Shown here one piece after another: positions 17,766-24,955 of a stretch of 35,502 nt of DNA. The DNA comes from Oscillospiraceae bacterium (GTDB lineage Bacteria; Bacillota; Clostridia; Oscillospirales; Ruminococcaceae). The translations under genes were made by a program, and so were the position numbers. Where the stretch lies: assembly GCA_009777445.1 (NCBI GenBank), contig WRLV01000016.1, forward strand, positions 1 to 35,502, given 5' to 3'. The notes under the pieces are model-generated. The model was not told where the DNA came from. It ran no database searches and worked only from the letters and a program-made list of their open reading frames with translations. Numbering within the stretch: position 1 is the stretch's first letter; each line of letters starts with the position of its first letter.

Positions 17766-17824
17766 TTGTGTCCGCGTAAGCGGACACAATAACTGTCAAC
17801 TGTCAATTATCAACTGTCAACTAT
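17766..17824 (-). repeat. Composite repeat, minus orientation: heptamers plus TGTCCGC hairpin
   Basis: A perfect 10-bp stem TTGTGTCCGC/GCGGACACAA with GTAA loop (17766-17789) is followed by four heptamers reading TGTCAAC on the plus strand. Read on the minus strand, the order is array, AGTTATTG, hairpin, the same polarity as the other copies but with a third hairpin sequence. Confidence 0.8.
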
Positions 17825-17844
17825 ACGAAAGGGTGGTTCTTGAA

Positions 17845-19512
17845 ATGAAAAATTTGAAGGTGTCGGCTAAATTGATGGTGGGGTTTGCAAGCTTGTTGTT
17901 AATCGCGCTGGTTGTCGGAATAGTGGGGATTGGTTCGTCGGCAGTTTTTATATCGAACATAGAAAAACTGCATAAGCTGAACTTAGAGTATGACGGGGTT
18001 ATAAAAGTCACGCAAGCACATTTTGTTTGGCGACATAATTTAGTGACGGCGGCTGTAACGGGCAGCGAGTTTACCGGCTCGCTCGACCCCGACAACTGCG
18101 CGCTCGGAAACTGGCTGAACGATGATGTCGCCAAAAATATTGATGACCCTGAAGTCCGCAAAATGTTGACGAATGTCACCGCGCCCCATAATTATATCCA
18201 CCTTGAAGCAAGGGAAGTTGTGAACCATATAAACGCCGGTAACCTCAATACGGCTCAACAGGTGTGCTTCGAGACAATCCTGCCAAAAACGCAAGAAGTG
18301 TTAGACATTTTAAGCACAGCCGAGGAGAGATATGCAGTGCTGATTGATGAGTTGGACAGCGAAATTGCCGCCGTCAGCACAGCGGTAATCATAGCCATTT
18401 CAATCATTTTGGCACTCACCATTTTTGTGGCGGTGTTCATGTCGCAATATATATCGGGGCTTATTGCAAAACCGCTAACTCCGTTAACTGCGTTTATGAA
18501 AAAAGCCGGAAACACAGGCGACATCGCGCTCACCCAAACCGACATTGAAATTATAGGCAAATTTTCTGAAAACCACGACGAAACAGGGCAGTGTATCAAA
18601 GGCGCGGCATCCTTTGTCAAGCGTATAGGTGACGTTTCGGCGGCACTTGATAAAATTGCGCAAGGGGACTTTACGAACGAAATTGAGCTTTTATCAGATG
18701 CTGATGTAATGGGGCGTTCGTTAAATACAATGACTAAAAATATGAACCGTATGTTCGGGCAAATCAACAATTCTTCCGCTCAGGTTGACAGCGGAGCAAA
18801 GCAAATTGCCGACGGCGCGCAAGCCCTCTCACAGGCATCTACCGAGCAAGCGGCAACTGTTGAACAGCTATCAAGTTCGGTAACGCAAATCGCCTCGCAG
18901 ACCAATGCCAACGCCGAAATGGCAGAGCAGGCCGCCCTTCTTTCTGACTCAATCAAGTCAAACGCCGAAAAAGGAGAGCGACAAATGGACGAAATGATGA
19001 AGGCGGTGAGAGAAATCAACACCGCAAGCCAAAACATAAGCAAAGTTATCAAAGTTATAGACGACATCGCCTTCCAGACCAACATTTTAGCACTCAACGC
19101 GGCGGTAGAAGCCGCACGGGCAGGGCAACACGGCAAGGGTTTTGCGGTTGTTGCGGAAGAAGTTCGCAATCTTGCGGCAAAGAGTGCGGAAGCGGCAAAA
19201 GAAACCGGCGACATGATTCAAAATTCGATGGAAAAGGCAGAGCTTGGCTCACGCATTGCCGGTGAGACAGCACTGAGCTTTGGAGAAATTTCATCAGGAA
19301 TACAAGAGTCGGGGCAGCTTATTGAACTAATCGCAAAATCATCGAAGGAACAGGCATCCGGCATTTCTCAGGTTAATATTGGCATAGACCAGGTGGCGCG
19401 AGTGGTTCAGCAAAACAGCGCGACAGCACAACAAAGCGCGGCGGCATCAGAAGAAATGAGCGGACAGTCCGCTATGCTTCAAGAGCTTATTGGGCAGTTC
19501 AAAATAAAGTGA
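17845..19512 (+). CDS. Methyl-accepting chemotaxis protein with extracytoplasmic CZB-like zinc-binding sensor
   Basis: 555 residues from ATG 17845, which has CGAAAGGG at 11 nt. TM1 at ~11-36 and TM2 at ~182-206 enclose a helical domain whose H59, C85, H115 and H119 (AHFVWRH ... CALGNW ... HNYIH) reproduce the 3His/1Cys pattern and spacing of the CZB zinc-binding domain. CZB domains bind zinc and are known for sensing zinc or hypochlorous acid, usually in the cytoplasm; here the position between the membrane helices puts it outside. HAMP linker and standard MCP signalling domain follow ([18 protein letters not shown]). DNA of the signalling part is almost the same as in the preceding receptor. 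Confidence 0.93.
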   Translation: MKNLKVSAKLMVGFASLLLIALVVGIVGIGSSAVFISNIEKLHKLNLEYDGVIKVTQAHFVWRHNLVTAAVTGSEFTGSLDPDNCALGNWLNDDVAKNIDDPEVRKMLTNVTAPHNYIHLEAREVVNHINAGNLNTAQQVCFETILPKTQEVLDILSTAEERYAVLIDELDSEIAAVSTAVIIAISIILALTIFVAVFMSQYISGLIAKPLTPLTAFMKKAGNTGDIALTQTDIEIIGKFSENHDETGQCIKGAASFVKRIGDVSAALDKIAQGDFTNEIELLSDADVMGRSLNTMTKNMNRMFGQINNSSAQVDSGAKQIADGAQALSQASTEQAATVEQLSSSVTQIASQTNANAEMAEQAALLSDSIKSNAEKGERQMDEMMKAVREINTASQNISKVIKVIDDIAFQTNILALNAAVEAARAGQHGKGFAVVAEEVRNLAAKSAEAAKETGDMIQNSMEKAELGSRIAGETALSFGEISSGIQESGQLIELIAKSSKEQASGISQVNIGIDQVARVVQQNSATAQQSAAASEEMSGQSAMLQELIGQFKIK

Positions 19513-19592
19513 CGACAGTTGACAATTGACAGTTGAGAGTTGACAGATATGTAGGGGACGGGCTTGCCCGTCCCGCAATTTGCAGATGTTTT
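19513..19592 (+). repeat. Heptamer array joined to a half MITE-like element
   Basis: Heptamers at 19515-19546 are followed by GTAGGGGACGGGCTTGCCC and a 9-bp palindrome (19554-19575, loop TT), then CAATTTGCAGATGTTT, which equals the reverse complement of the core and right end of the element at 14989-15062. It ends ~8 nt before the stop of the convergent PIN gene. Confidence 0.8.
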
Positions 19593-19599
19593 AAAAATG

Positions 19600-20004
19600 T
19601 TAAAAATTCAAAAAATCCGTAGGTTTGATAATGCGTGGTGGGGGTGTAATGTCGGAAGCCAATAACTGTTTGTCCCCGGTTATTAAAACATCGGCGTTTA
19701 CACTTATGGCGGCGCGAAGGATAGGGCGGTCTTTAACATCGCTTACTTCCGACTCTTCAACGAGAATGTCAGTCGGCGTGGCAACAAGTTGAACGGTGAA
19801 AAGCGTGCGATACAAAAACGTTTCAAGGTCGCGGATTCGATGAGGAAATTTCTCGTGAATTACCCTGTGCATTTCGTCTAAAGCGTAATCCGACACAAAC
19901 GCTACATTAGGCAGCGAGATGGCTTTTTTTATCGCGGCGGCGGGAACGCTGTTAGGGAAAAGTCCGGCTGATATAAAAATGTTTGAATCAATATAACATC
20001 TCAT
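19600..20004 (-). CDS. PIN-domain toxin (COG1569-like)
   Basis: 134 residues. The acidic residues expected of a metal-dependent PIN ribonuclease are present: D6 (CYIDSNIF), E44 (LDEMHRV), D92 (VKDRPIL) and D111 (ITGDKQLL). Such toxins cleave RNA and are held in check by the partner antitoxin. The start codon overlaps the antitoxin stop by 4 nt (ATGA), indicating translational coupling. No Shine-Dalgarno is needed beyond this overlap. It converges with the chemoreceptor gene at its 3' end. Confidence 0.88.
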   Translation of the reverse strand: MRCYIDSNIFISAGLFPNSVPAAAIKKAISLPNVAFVSDYALDEMHRVIHEKFPHRIRDLETFLYRTLFTVQLVATPTDILVEESEVSDVKDRPILRAAISVNADVLITGDKQLLASDITPPPRIIKPTDFLNF

Positions 20005-20270
20005 TTTTTATCACCATATCTCATTTCCATGATGAGGTCGACAACATCGTCATCGGAGTGTAGCCCTGCTTTTTCCGCTTCGCCTTCCATTGCTTTTTGA
20101 AATTCCTTCAATGCAAACATAGCCGAATTCATCAAGACAAGGCGGTCGTTCTCACAAACAAGCGTGAGACGGTCGCCGACATTGATTTTTAAATATTCCC
20201 GAATGTCCTTGGGTATTGTAATCTGCCCCTTCGGCAGAACTTTTGCATTATCAATCATTGGAATGACCAT
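20001..20270 (-). CDS. AbrB/MazE-type antitoxin
   Basis: 89 residues from ATG 20270. The N-terminus has the swapped-hairpin AbrB/SpoVT DNA-binding motif (AKVLPKGQITIPKDIREYLKI, GDRLTLV), followed by an acidic C-terminal tail suited to binding the PIN toxin. Starts at 20285 and 20276 are also in frame, but GGGGGG at 20278-20283 lies 7 nt before 20270 and too near the others. Antitoxin-first order with 4-nt overlap to the toxin is typical for this pair. It probably represses its own promoter just upstream. Confidence 0.88.
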   Translation of the reverse strand: MVIPMIDNAKVLPKGQITIPKDIREYLKINVGDRLTLVCENDRLVLMNSAMFALKEFQKAMEGEAEKAGLHSDDDVVDLIMEMRYGDKK

Positions 20271-20297
20271 ATCCATACCCCCCATCTATTTAAATTC

Positions 20298-20345
20298 AGT
20301 ATAGCATATTTTCACCCCATTGTCAACATTGTGCAAATTGCACAA
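20298..20345 (-). promoter_or_regulatory. Promoter of the AbrB/PIN operon with upstream palindrome
   Basis: On the minus strand, TTGACA (20321-20326), 17-nt spacer and TATACT (20298-20303). Just upstream of the -35 is a near-perfect dyad TTGTGCAAATTGCACAA (20329-20345; 8-bp arms about one base), a likely operator for the antitoxin or for an activator. Confidence 0.82.
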
Positions 20346-20376
20346 AAAATTCATAAAATATGTGTTATAATTCCTA

Positions 20377-20405
20377 TTGTATTTTTCGCGAAAACATGTT
20401 ACAAT
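20377..20405 (+). promoter_or_regulatory. Promoter of the phosphoribosyltransferase island, with palindrome in the spacer
   Basis: TTGTAT (20377-20382), 17-nt spacer, TACAAT (20400-20405). The spacer holds the perfect palindrome TTTTCGCGAAAA (20383-20394). A 9-bp inverted repeat AAAACATGT (20391-20399) / ACATGTTTT (20427-20435) flanks the -10 and predicted start near 20412. The layout suggests tight repression. Confidence 0.75.
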
Positions 20406-20411
20406 AGTCGA

Positions 20412-20516
20412 AATAACAGAAATGAGACATGTTTTGATGTATAAAAAGTTATTCAAGTATTTTCAGTAACCATTTAGCGCGACTGCAAGGTTGCGCCAAA
20501 TGGCTGTTATTTTTTT
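20412..20516 (+). ncRNA. Predicted short leader transcript ending at a terminator
   Basis: From the predicted start near 20412 the transcript would run ~105 nt to the terminator hairpin. It contains a 15-codon reading frame at 20422-20469 (MRHVLMYKKLFKYFQ) without a good ribosome site, whose stop touches the terminator stem. It could be an attenuating leader for the downstream operon or an independent small RNA. Only the promoter and terminator are seen; expression is inferred. Confidence 0.4.
20470..20516 (+). terminator. Terminator or attenuator upstream of the phosphoribosyltransferase gene
   Basis: Stem CCATTT-A-GCGC / GCGC-C-AAATGG (20470-20480 with 20493-20503, one internal mismatch), 12-nt loop, then a T-rich run (20510-20516). 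It lies between the only visible promoter and the gene, so readthrough must be controlled or a second promoter must exist. Confidence 0.75.
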
Positions 20517-20528
20517 ATAAAAAAATAT

Positions 20529-20602
20529 AAGGAGGACAAAGTATAAGCACTTCCCTTGGCGAATACATTATAATTAACATCAGGGGAGGTGTTTCCAATT
20601 AG
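20529..20602 (+). other. Possible leader peptide with non-standard AUA start
   Basis: AAGGAGG (20529-20535) is an excellent ribosome site, 7 nt before ATA 20543, which opens a 19-codon frame (STSLGEYIIINIRGGVSN) ending TAG at 20600-20602, just before the island's first gene. No ATG, GTG or TTG fits that ribosome site. Either AUA initiates, or this is the remnant of a gene whose start has mutated. Translation through it would expose the second site GGGGAGG (20583-20589). Confidence 0.3.
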
Positions 20603-20609
20603 TGAAATT

Positions 20610-22781
20610 ATGAAAAAAATTGAAAGTAAAGCAATAGAATTATTGGGTAAAGATACCTTTGATAGTTATCTTGAACTTATTAAGAAAATCATCGAGAATG
20701 ATAAATTTGATTACATAATTCTGATTGATAGAAAGGGCGCGGCGATTTTTCGCGCTTTTCTTCGTGTGCTAAAAGAGGAAGAAGGCATTACAAAAACTAA
20801 AAAATCAATAATACTCAGTTCTCGTGTTGTTGGCAGCTATTCTTTCGATGTTAAAGAAAATATTAAAGTCCTCATTTTTGATGATATTATCAATCGTGGG
20901 AGAAATTTATGCAGGATTATCAAAGACTTATATCGCAGAGGTCTTAGAAACATATCTTACACCGCTTTGGCATATAGAAAAGACCTCAAAAAAGGAGGCG
21001 ATTCTGTTTCTATTTGTAAAAATGGAAAAGAAATGGAAATCAAAATAACAGACGGTATTTTCAAAGGTGGAGAATTTAGTGTTGGTATTGAAGTTTTCGG
21101 TATAACTGAATTATCACCTTTCAAAGAAGGCGAAAAGGGACCAAAAGTGTGTTTGGAGGAATCCGAAACGAAGGATTTGGCAGAAACATTAAATAAATTC
21201 GTTCATTATTCAATGACCCCTTATACAGCATACATCGCCTATGGACGTTTTGAGAAGGGAGAATTTCCGAAATTCCCGAATTTAGAGTTTAAAGTACCCG
21301 ATAATTATGTGCAATTACCTTATGATGTTCAGATTTGTAAAGATGTTGGCGTTGAGGCAGCTTTATATTGTGAAAATGAGGAATATTCTTTAACAACCGG
21401 CTATTTTTCCGGTATTAGGGTTTTCACAAATAAATATATTGATGATAAAGACAATAATGCTGAAGACGAAACAGAATATCTCATTCGCCCGTGTTTTTTC
21501 TTGCCGCCATTGAAGAAAAAGCATATTGAAATGCTGTTTGAAACATTAAAACTTGATAAAAAGTTCCCGGAGAAAAAGACAAAGCGTAACTTTACAGAAG
21601 GCAAAACGGTTGAACAGGGTGAAAATAAAAAAGACTTAGAGCTTTTGGCGACGAAGACTCAGCTTGAAATAAAAATAAGATTAGTAACTTCTGTTCTGAC
21701 AGCTATCAAAGGAATTGATTTTGCGATTAAGGCATTAGATGGAATTTCTGAAATGGACATAGTTAAGGTATTTGCAAAATCTTTTGCGAGATATTTTTTT
21801 GCTGAAGAATATGGAGATAAGGATAAACAAAAAGAATGCTTGAATGAAACGATTGACCTCTTCATTGAGGCAAAAACGGCTATAGATAATAATAGAGGGC
21901 TTTTTAATTTCAGATCGAATTACCAAAGCTATGATGTTGAACAGTGCAGAGATTATTACCTTTTAAACTGCACCGACTATAAAGACGAATTAGATAAAAA
22001 AAATGAAAACATAAAAGAAATTATAAGTCTGAAAAAGGGCGAAGAGAATGGTTATGTTACATACAGCTTTGTTGAAAGAATATTAGAAAATACAAAAGAC
22101 GATTTTCCGAGATTTTTTTCCGAACTTTCGATATTTCTTGATAATGTTGACGAAAAAATAGAAGCATATAAATTATTTCCTATTCCACTTGCGGAGACAA
22201 TCAGACTTATTCACAAAGAGAGAGATTATCCCGAATATTTATTTCCGGAAATAATAGCCGCATTTGATGCCTGCATTGAAGACGGCTCAATGGGGGATTG
22301 TGTTTATGTCGAACGTATGAAAGACGATGATAGCTTTATGGCATTGCATTATTATCAACACGGCGAGTCAGCTCCGCTTGAATACTTTAAAATGTTTATT
22401 GTTTCATGGAAATATTTGATAAATAACATAAACGGTTCATTGGAATTATGCGCTGATGGCATGACAGATTCTGAAATAAAAACAATGATGAATGACTATA
22501 AGAACATAGTTTCAAAGCATTCAGAAGGTTTTCTGAACGATTTGCTTTTGTCAACGTTCATTGTTTTTAATAGGGGGGTTGCAGATGTCAAAGCCCTTCT
22601 AAATAAAAAAAACTTTTATTCAATAGTTGAAGAAGCAAATAAAAAAATTGATGACATTAAAAAGATGATTAAAGGACAAAAGAACTCAGATGAGCCTAAT
22701 ATAGTAAAAACGCTTTCAAGAGTGGCAGGAATCTGGCGAAGTAAATTAATAAAACAAAGGATTGATAAAAAAAATGGTTAA
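20610..22781 (+). CDS. Long protein with N-terminal phosphoribosyltransferase-fold domain; possible conflict-system effector
   Basis: 723 residues from ATG 20610. Residues ~1-180 resemble a type I phosphoribosyltransferase: DYIILIDRKGAAIFRAF (hydrophobic strand and loop) and the PRPP-binding signature KVLIFDDIINRGRNL with D91-D92. The long helical remainder (~180-723) matches no family I know. PRTase-like proteins occur both in nucleotide salvage and in described prokaryotic conflict systems; the fused architecture and location favour the latter, as inference. Start choice is uncertain: GTG 20589 overlaps the GGGGAGG site, ATT 20598 has ideal 8-nt spacing, ATG 20610 is 20 nt away. Base composition is clearly AT-richer than the neighbours, suggesting horizontal transfer. 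It overlaps the next gene by 8 nt. Confidence 0.75.
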   Translation: MKKIESKAIELLGKDTFDSYLELIKKIIENDKFDYIILIDRKGAAIFRAFLRVLKEEEGITKTKKSIILSSRVVGSYSFDVKENIKVLIFDDIINRGRNLCRIIKDLYRRGLRNISYTALAYRKDLKKGGDSVSICKNGKEMEIKITDGIFKGGEFSVGIEVFGITELSPFKEGEKGPKVCLEESETKDLAETLNKFVHYSMTPYTAYIAYGRFEKGEFPKFPNLEFKVPDNYVQLPYDVQICKDVGVEAALYCENEEYSLTTGYFSGIRVFTNKYIDDKDNNAEDETEYLIRPCFFLPPLKKKHIEMLFETLKLDKKFPEKKTKRNFTEGKTVEQGENKKDLELLATKTQLEIKIRLVTSVLTAIKGIDFAIKALDGISEMDIVKVFAKSFARYFFAEEYGDKDKQKECLNETIDLFIEAKTAIDNNRGLFNFRSNYQSYDVEQCRDYYLLNCTDYKDELDKKNENIKEIISLKKGEENGYVTYSFVERILENTKDDFPRFFSELSIFLDNVDEKIEAYKLFPIPLAETIRLIHKERDYPEYLFPEIIAAFDACIEDGSMGDCVYVERMKDDDSFMALHYYQHGESAPLEYFKMFIVSWKYLINNINGSLELCADGMTDSEIKTMMNDYKNIVSKHSEGFLNDLLLSTFIVFNRGVADVKALLNKKNFYSIVEEANKKIDDIKKMIKGQKNSDEPNIVKTLSRVAGIWRSKLIKQRIDKKNG

Positions 22782-23559
22782 AACTAAATTCAATTTAAAT
22801 TTTGACTTAGAGACATTGACAAAAAATGTGTTTGATAAGTTTATAAAAAATACTGGGCATGCTAAACTGCTTGAATACAACGTAGAGACGGTAAAACTAT
22901 TTTATATTTATTATGTATTGTCATTAAATGAAATTGACGAAAGATGCTTATTTTATGACAATAGTTTTGATGTGGCTTATTATGAAGCACTTTTTAATAC
23001 GATAAAAGCTACGGAAAACAATTTTATCATTGAAAAGCCGTTGAAATTTAACCTAAAAGTCTCACAAAATTGTAAAAAAGGTAAAGGAGAAAATTGTTCC
23101 GATTGCGGCTGCTTTACAAAACCCTGTAAAAATAACTTTCCTACAGAATGTGATTGTTTAAATAAAAGCGAAGACTTTACAAAAAAAGGCTGTATAAAAC
23201 TCTATTTTAAAAATCATTCATATGGTGTTACCGGACATATACCAAAAATTGATAATCCATGGTATGAAAAAATAGAGGATGGACTCTTTCAAAAAGTTTG
23301 CGAAAAACATAAAGGATTAAAATTTTTTGTTCTAATGTATCCTTTTTTGCTTTCTATAGACAATGGAGAAAAAGTTGAGGTTGATGACCCCAATGTACAA
23401 AACTATTTGGGTTTGTTGGTTAATTGCGAAATAATTGATGATGAACAAAAAGAGACGATTCTCAACAATTGGGAAGAATATGCCAATAAGTTTTTTTCGG
23501 GTGACGAAGGTAGATGTATAAATATTTTGGGTATATTTTATCGAAATCTTTCCTTATAA
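22774..23559 (+). CDS. Unrecognised cysteine-cluster protein, partner of the phosphoribosyltransferase protein
   Basis: 261 residues from ATG 22774, overlapping the upstream stop by 8 nt, with AAAGGA upstream. Eight cysteines fall in 41 residues (C100, C108, C111, C113, C118, C126, C128, C140), including CSDCGC and CDC, suggesting zinc or iron-sulphur binding. N- and C-terminal parts are helical and rich in aromatic and charged residues; no membrane helix or signal peptide. I recognise no family. Translational coupling and shared AT-rich composition imply it acts with the upstream protein. A strong terminator follows at 23578. Confidence 0.75.
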   Translation: MVKTKFNLNFDLETLTKNVFDKFIKNTGHAKLLEYNVETVKLFYIYYVLSLNEIDERCLFYDNSFDVAYYEALFNTIKATENNFIIEKPLKFNLKVSQNCKKGKGENCSDCGCFTKPCKNNFPTECDCLNKSEDFTKKGCIKLYFKNHSYGVTGHIPKIDNPWYEKIEDGLFQKVCEKHKGLKFFVLMYPFLLSIDNGEKVEVDDPNVQNYLGLLVNCEIIDDEQKETILNNWEEYANKFFSGDEGRCINILGIFYRNLSL

Positions 23560-23577
23560 CAATGATTAAACTTAACC

Positions 23578-23617
23578 CCCAAGAGCCTGTATCACTACAG
23601 GCTCTTGGGTTGTTTAT
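23578..23617 (+). terminator. Strong rho-independent terminator closing the two-gene island
   Basis: Perfect 14-bp stem CCCAAGAGCCTGTA/TACAGGCTCTTGGG (23578-23591, 23596-23609), loop TCAC, then TTGTTTATT. Confidence 0.92.
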
Positions 23618-23656
23618 TAATGCTTTTTGATATTTTAATAAATTTTAAAAAGTTGA

Positions 23657-23685
23657 TTTACTTTTCACCGAAAATGTGTTATTAT
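23657..23685 (+). promoter_or_regulatory. Probable promoter of the CofE-sensor-kinase operon
   Basis: TTTACT (23657-23662), 17-nt spacer, TATTAT (23680-23685), between the preceding terminator and ATG 23742. Start expected near 23692. Confidence 0.65.
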
Positions 23686-23741
23686 AGTAGAGGAGCAATC
23701 TTTAATACAGCACACTTGTGCGGAAAGGGCTATTTAAAAGT

Positions 23742-24914
23742 ATGAAAACTATAGGAATGGTATCACGTGGTATTCGCACGCCGTTGGTTCGCGCCGGTGA
23801 CGACATAGTCAAAATCACCGTGGACAGTGTTTTGGCGGCATCAAAAGAGGGGAATTTTGAGCTTAACGACAAAGACGTTATCGGAATTACCGAGGGGGTG
23901 GTGGCGCGCTCTCAGGGGAACTATGCAAGCTGTGAGCAAATCGCACAGGACATTCGCGCTAAATTTCCGTCAGGCGAGTTGGCTCTCACCTTTCCGATTC
24001 TTTCGAGAAATCGGTTTGGGAACATCCTTAAAGGCATAAAAATGGGCTGTGACAAATTATACATTATGCTTTCATATCCCTCAGACGAGGTGGGCAACGA
24101 GCTTGTTTGTGCCGATGCCCTTGATAAAGCCGGGGTTAACCCTCACACCGATGTTCTTGACGAGAAGATGTTTCGTGAGAAATTCGGCTATGATACGAAA
24201 CATGTTTTTACGGGGCTTGATTATACCGAATATTATAAATCGTTCGGCTCTCAAGTTGAGATTATTTATGCCAACGATGTTCGCAGTATATTAAAGTTTA
24301 CTAAAAATGTGCTGTGCTGTGATATACACACTCGTGCGCGTTCAAAACGGCTGTTAAAAGAGTCGGGGGCAAAGGTTGTATACGGGCTTGATGAGATTCT
24401 CACCTCTCCTGTGAGCGGCAGTGGTTATAACGAACTCTACGGGCTGTTAGGCTCAAACAAGGCGACAGAAAACTCGGTGAAACTGTTTCCGCGCGCGTGT
24501 CAGCCTATTGTCGATAACATTGCCCTTAAATTAAAAGAAATTACCGGCAAACAGCTTGAAGTAATGGTTTTCGGCGATGGCGCGTTTAAAGACCCCGTCG
24601 GTAAAATTTGGGAGTTGGCAGACCCCGTTGTCTCCCCCGCCTTCACCCCCGGTCTATCGGGAACCCCCAACGAGCTTAAGCTGAAATTCTTATTAGACAA
24701 CGATTTTGCAAACACCGATAAAAGTGAGCTAAAAGATGCTGTGGATGCCGCCATAAAAGCAAAAGGAAATAAACCGGGCGACAAAGCTATGGGAACCACT
24801 CCGCGAGTGTACACCGATTTAATCGGGAGTTTATGCGATTTAATGAGCGGCTCAGGCGATAAGGGAACTCCCGTTATTTTAATTCAAGGTTATTTTGATA
24901 ATTACGCGTCTTAG
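23742..24914 (+). CDS. CofE-like F420-0:L-glutamate ligase family protein
   Basis: 390 residues from ATG 23742, which has GGAAAGGG at 12 nt; an earlier in-frame GTG at 23718 precedes that site and is rejected. The N-terminal region GIRTPLVRAGDDI and later NKDVIGITEGVVARSQG plus VFGDGAFKDPVG are typical of the CofE (coenzyme F420-0:gamma-glutamyl ligase) fold, which adds glutamate to F420-0 in a GTP-dependent manner. Firmicutes homologues occur in organisms without a known F420 pathway, so the true substrate may be another gamma-glutamylated compound. It is longer than archaeal CofE. It leads an operon with two-component proteins, 41 nt before the sensor gene. Confidence 0.8.
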   Translation: MKTIGMVSRGIRTPLVRAGDDIVKITVDSVLAASKEGNFELNDKDVIGITEGVVARSQGNYASCEQIAQDIRAKFPSGELALTFPILSRNRFGNILKGIKMGCDKLYIMLSYPSDEVGNELVCADALDKAGVNPHTDVLDEKMFREKFGYDTKHVFTGLDYTEYYKSFGSQVEIIYANDVRSILKFTKNVLCCDIHTRARSKRLLKESGAKVVYGLDEILTSPVSGSGYNELYGLLGSNKATENSVKLFPRACQPIVDNIALKLKEITGKQLEVMVFGDGAFKDPVGKIWELADPVVSPAFTPGLSGTPNELKLKFLLDNDFANTDKSELKDAVDAAIKAKGNKPGDKAMGTTPRVYTDLIGSLCDLMSGSGDKGTPVILIQGYFDNYAS

Positions 24915-24944
24915 ACTTTTAATGACTTTTAATGACTTTTAATC
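24915..24944 (+). repeat. Three tandem copies of a 10-bp repeat
   Basis: ACTTTTAATG is repeated three times (last unit ends in C) directly after the cofE-like stop codon and up to the Shine-Dalgarno of the next gene. Confidence 0.85.
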
Positions 24945-24955
24945 TGGGAGGATTC

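Noticed and set aside
20412-20609. Leader RNA as a retron or diversity-generating retroelement RNA
   Set aside because: No reverse transcriptase is encoded nearby, and no template/variable repeat pair was seen.
23718-23741. GTG 23718 as the start of the CofE-like gene
   Set aside because: It lies before the ribosome site GGAAAGGG (23722-23729); ATG 23742 fits the spacing and gives the normal family N-terminus.
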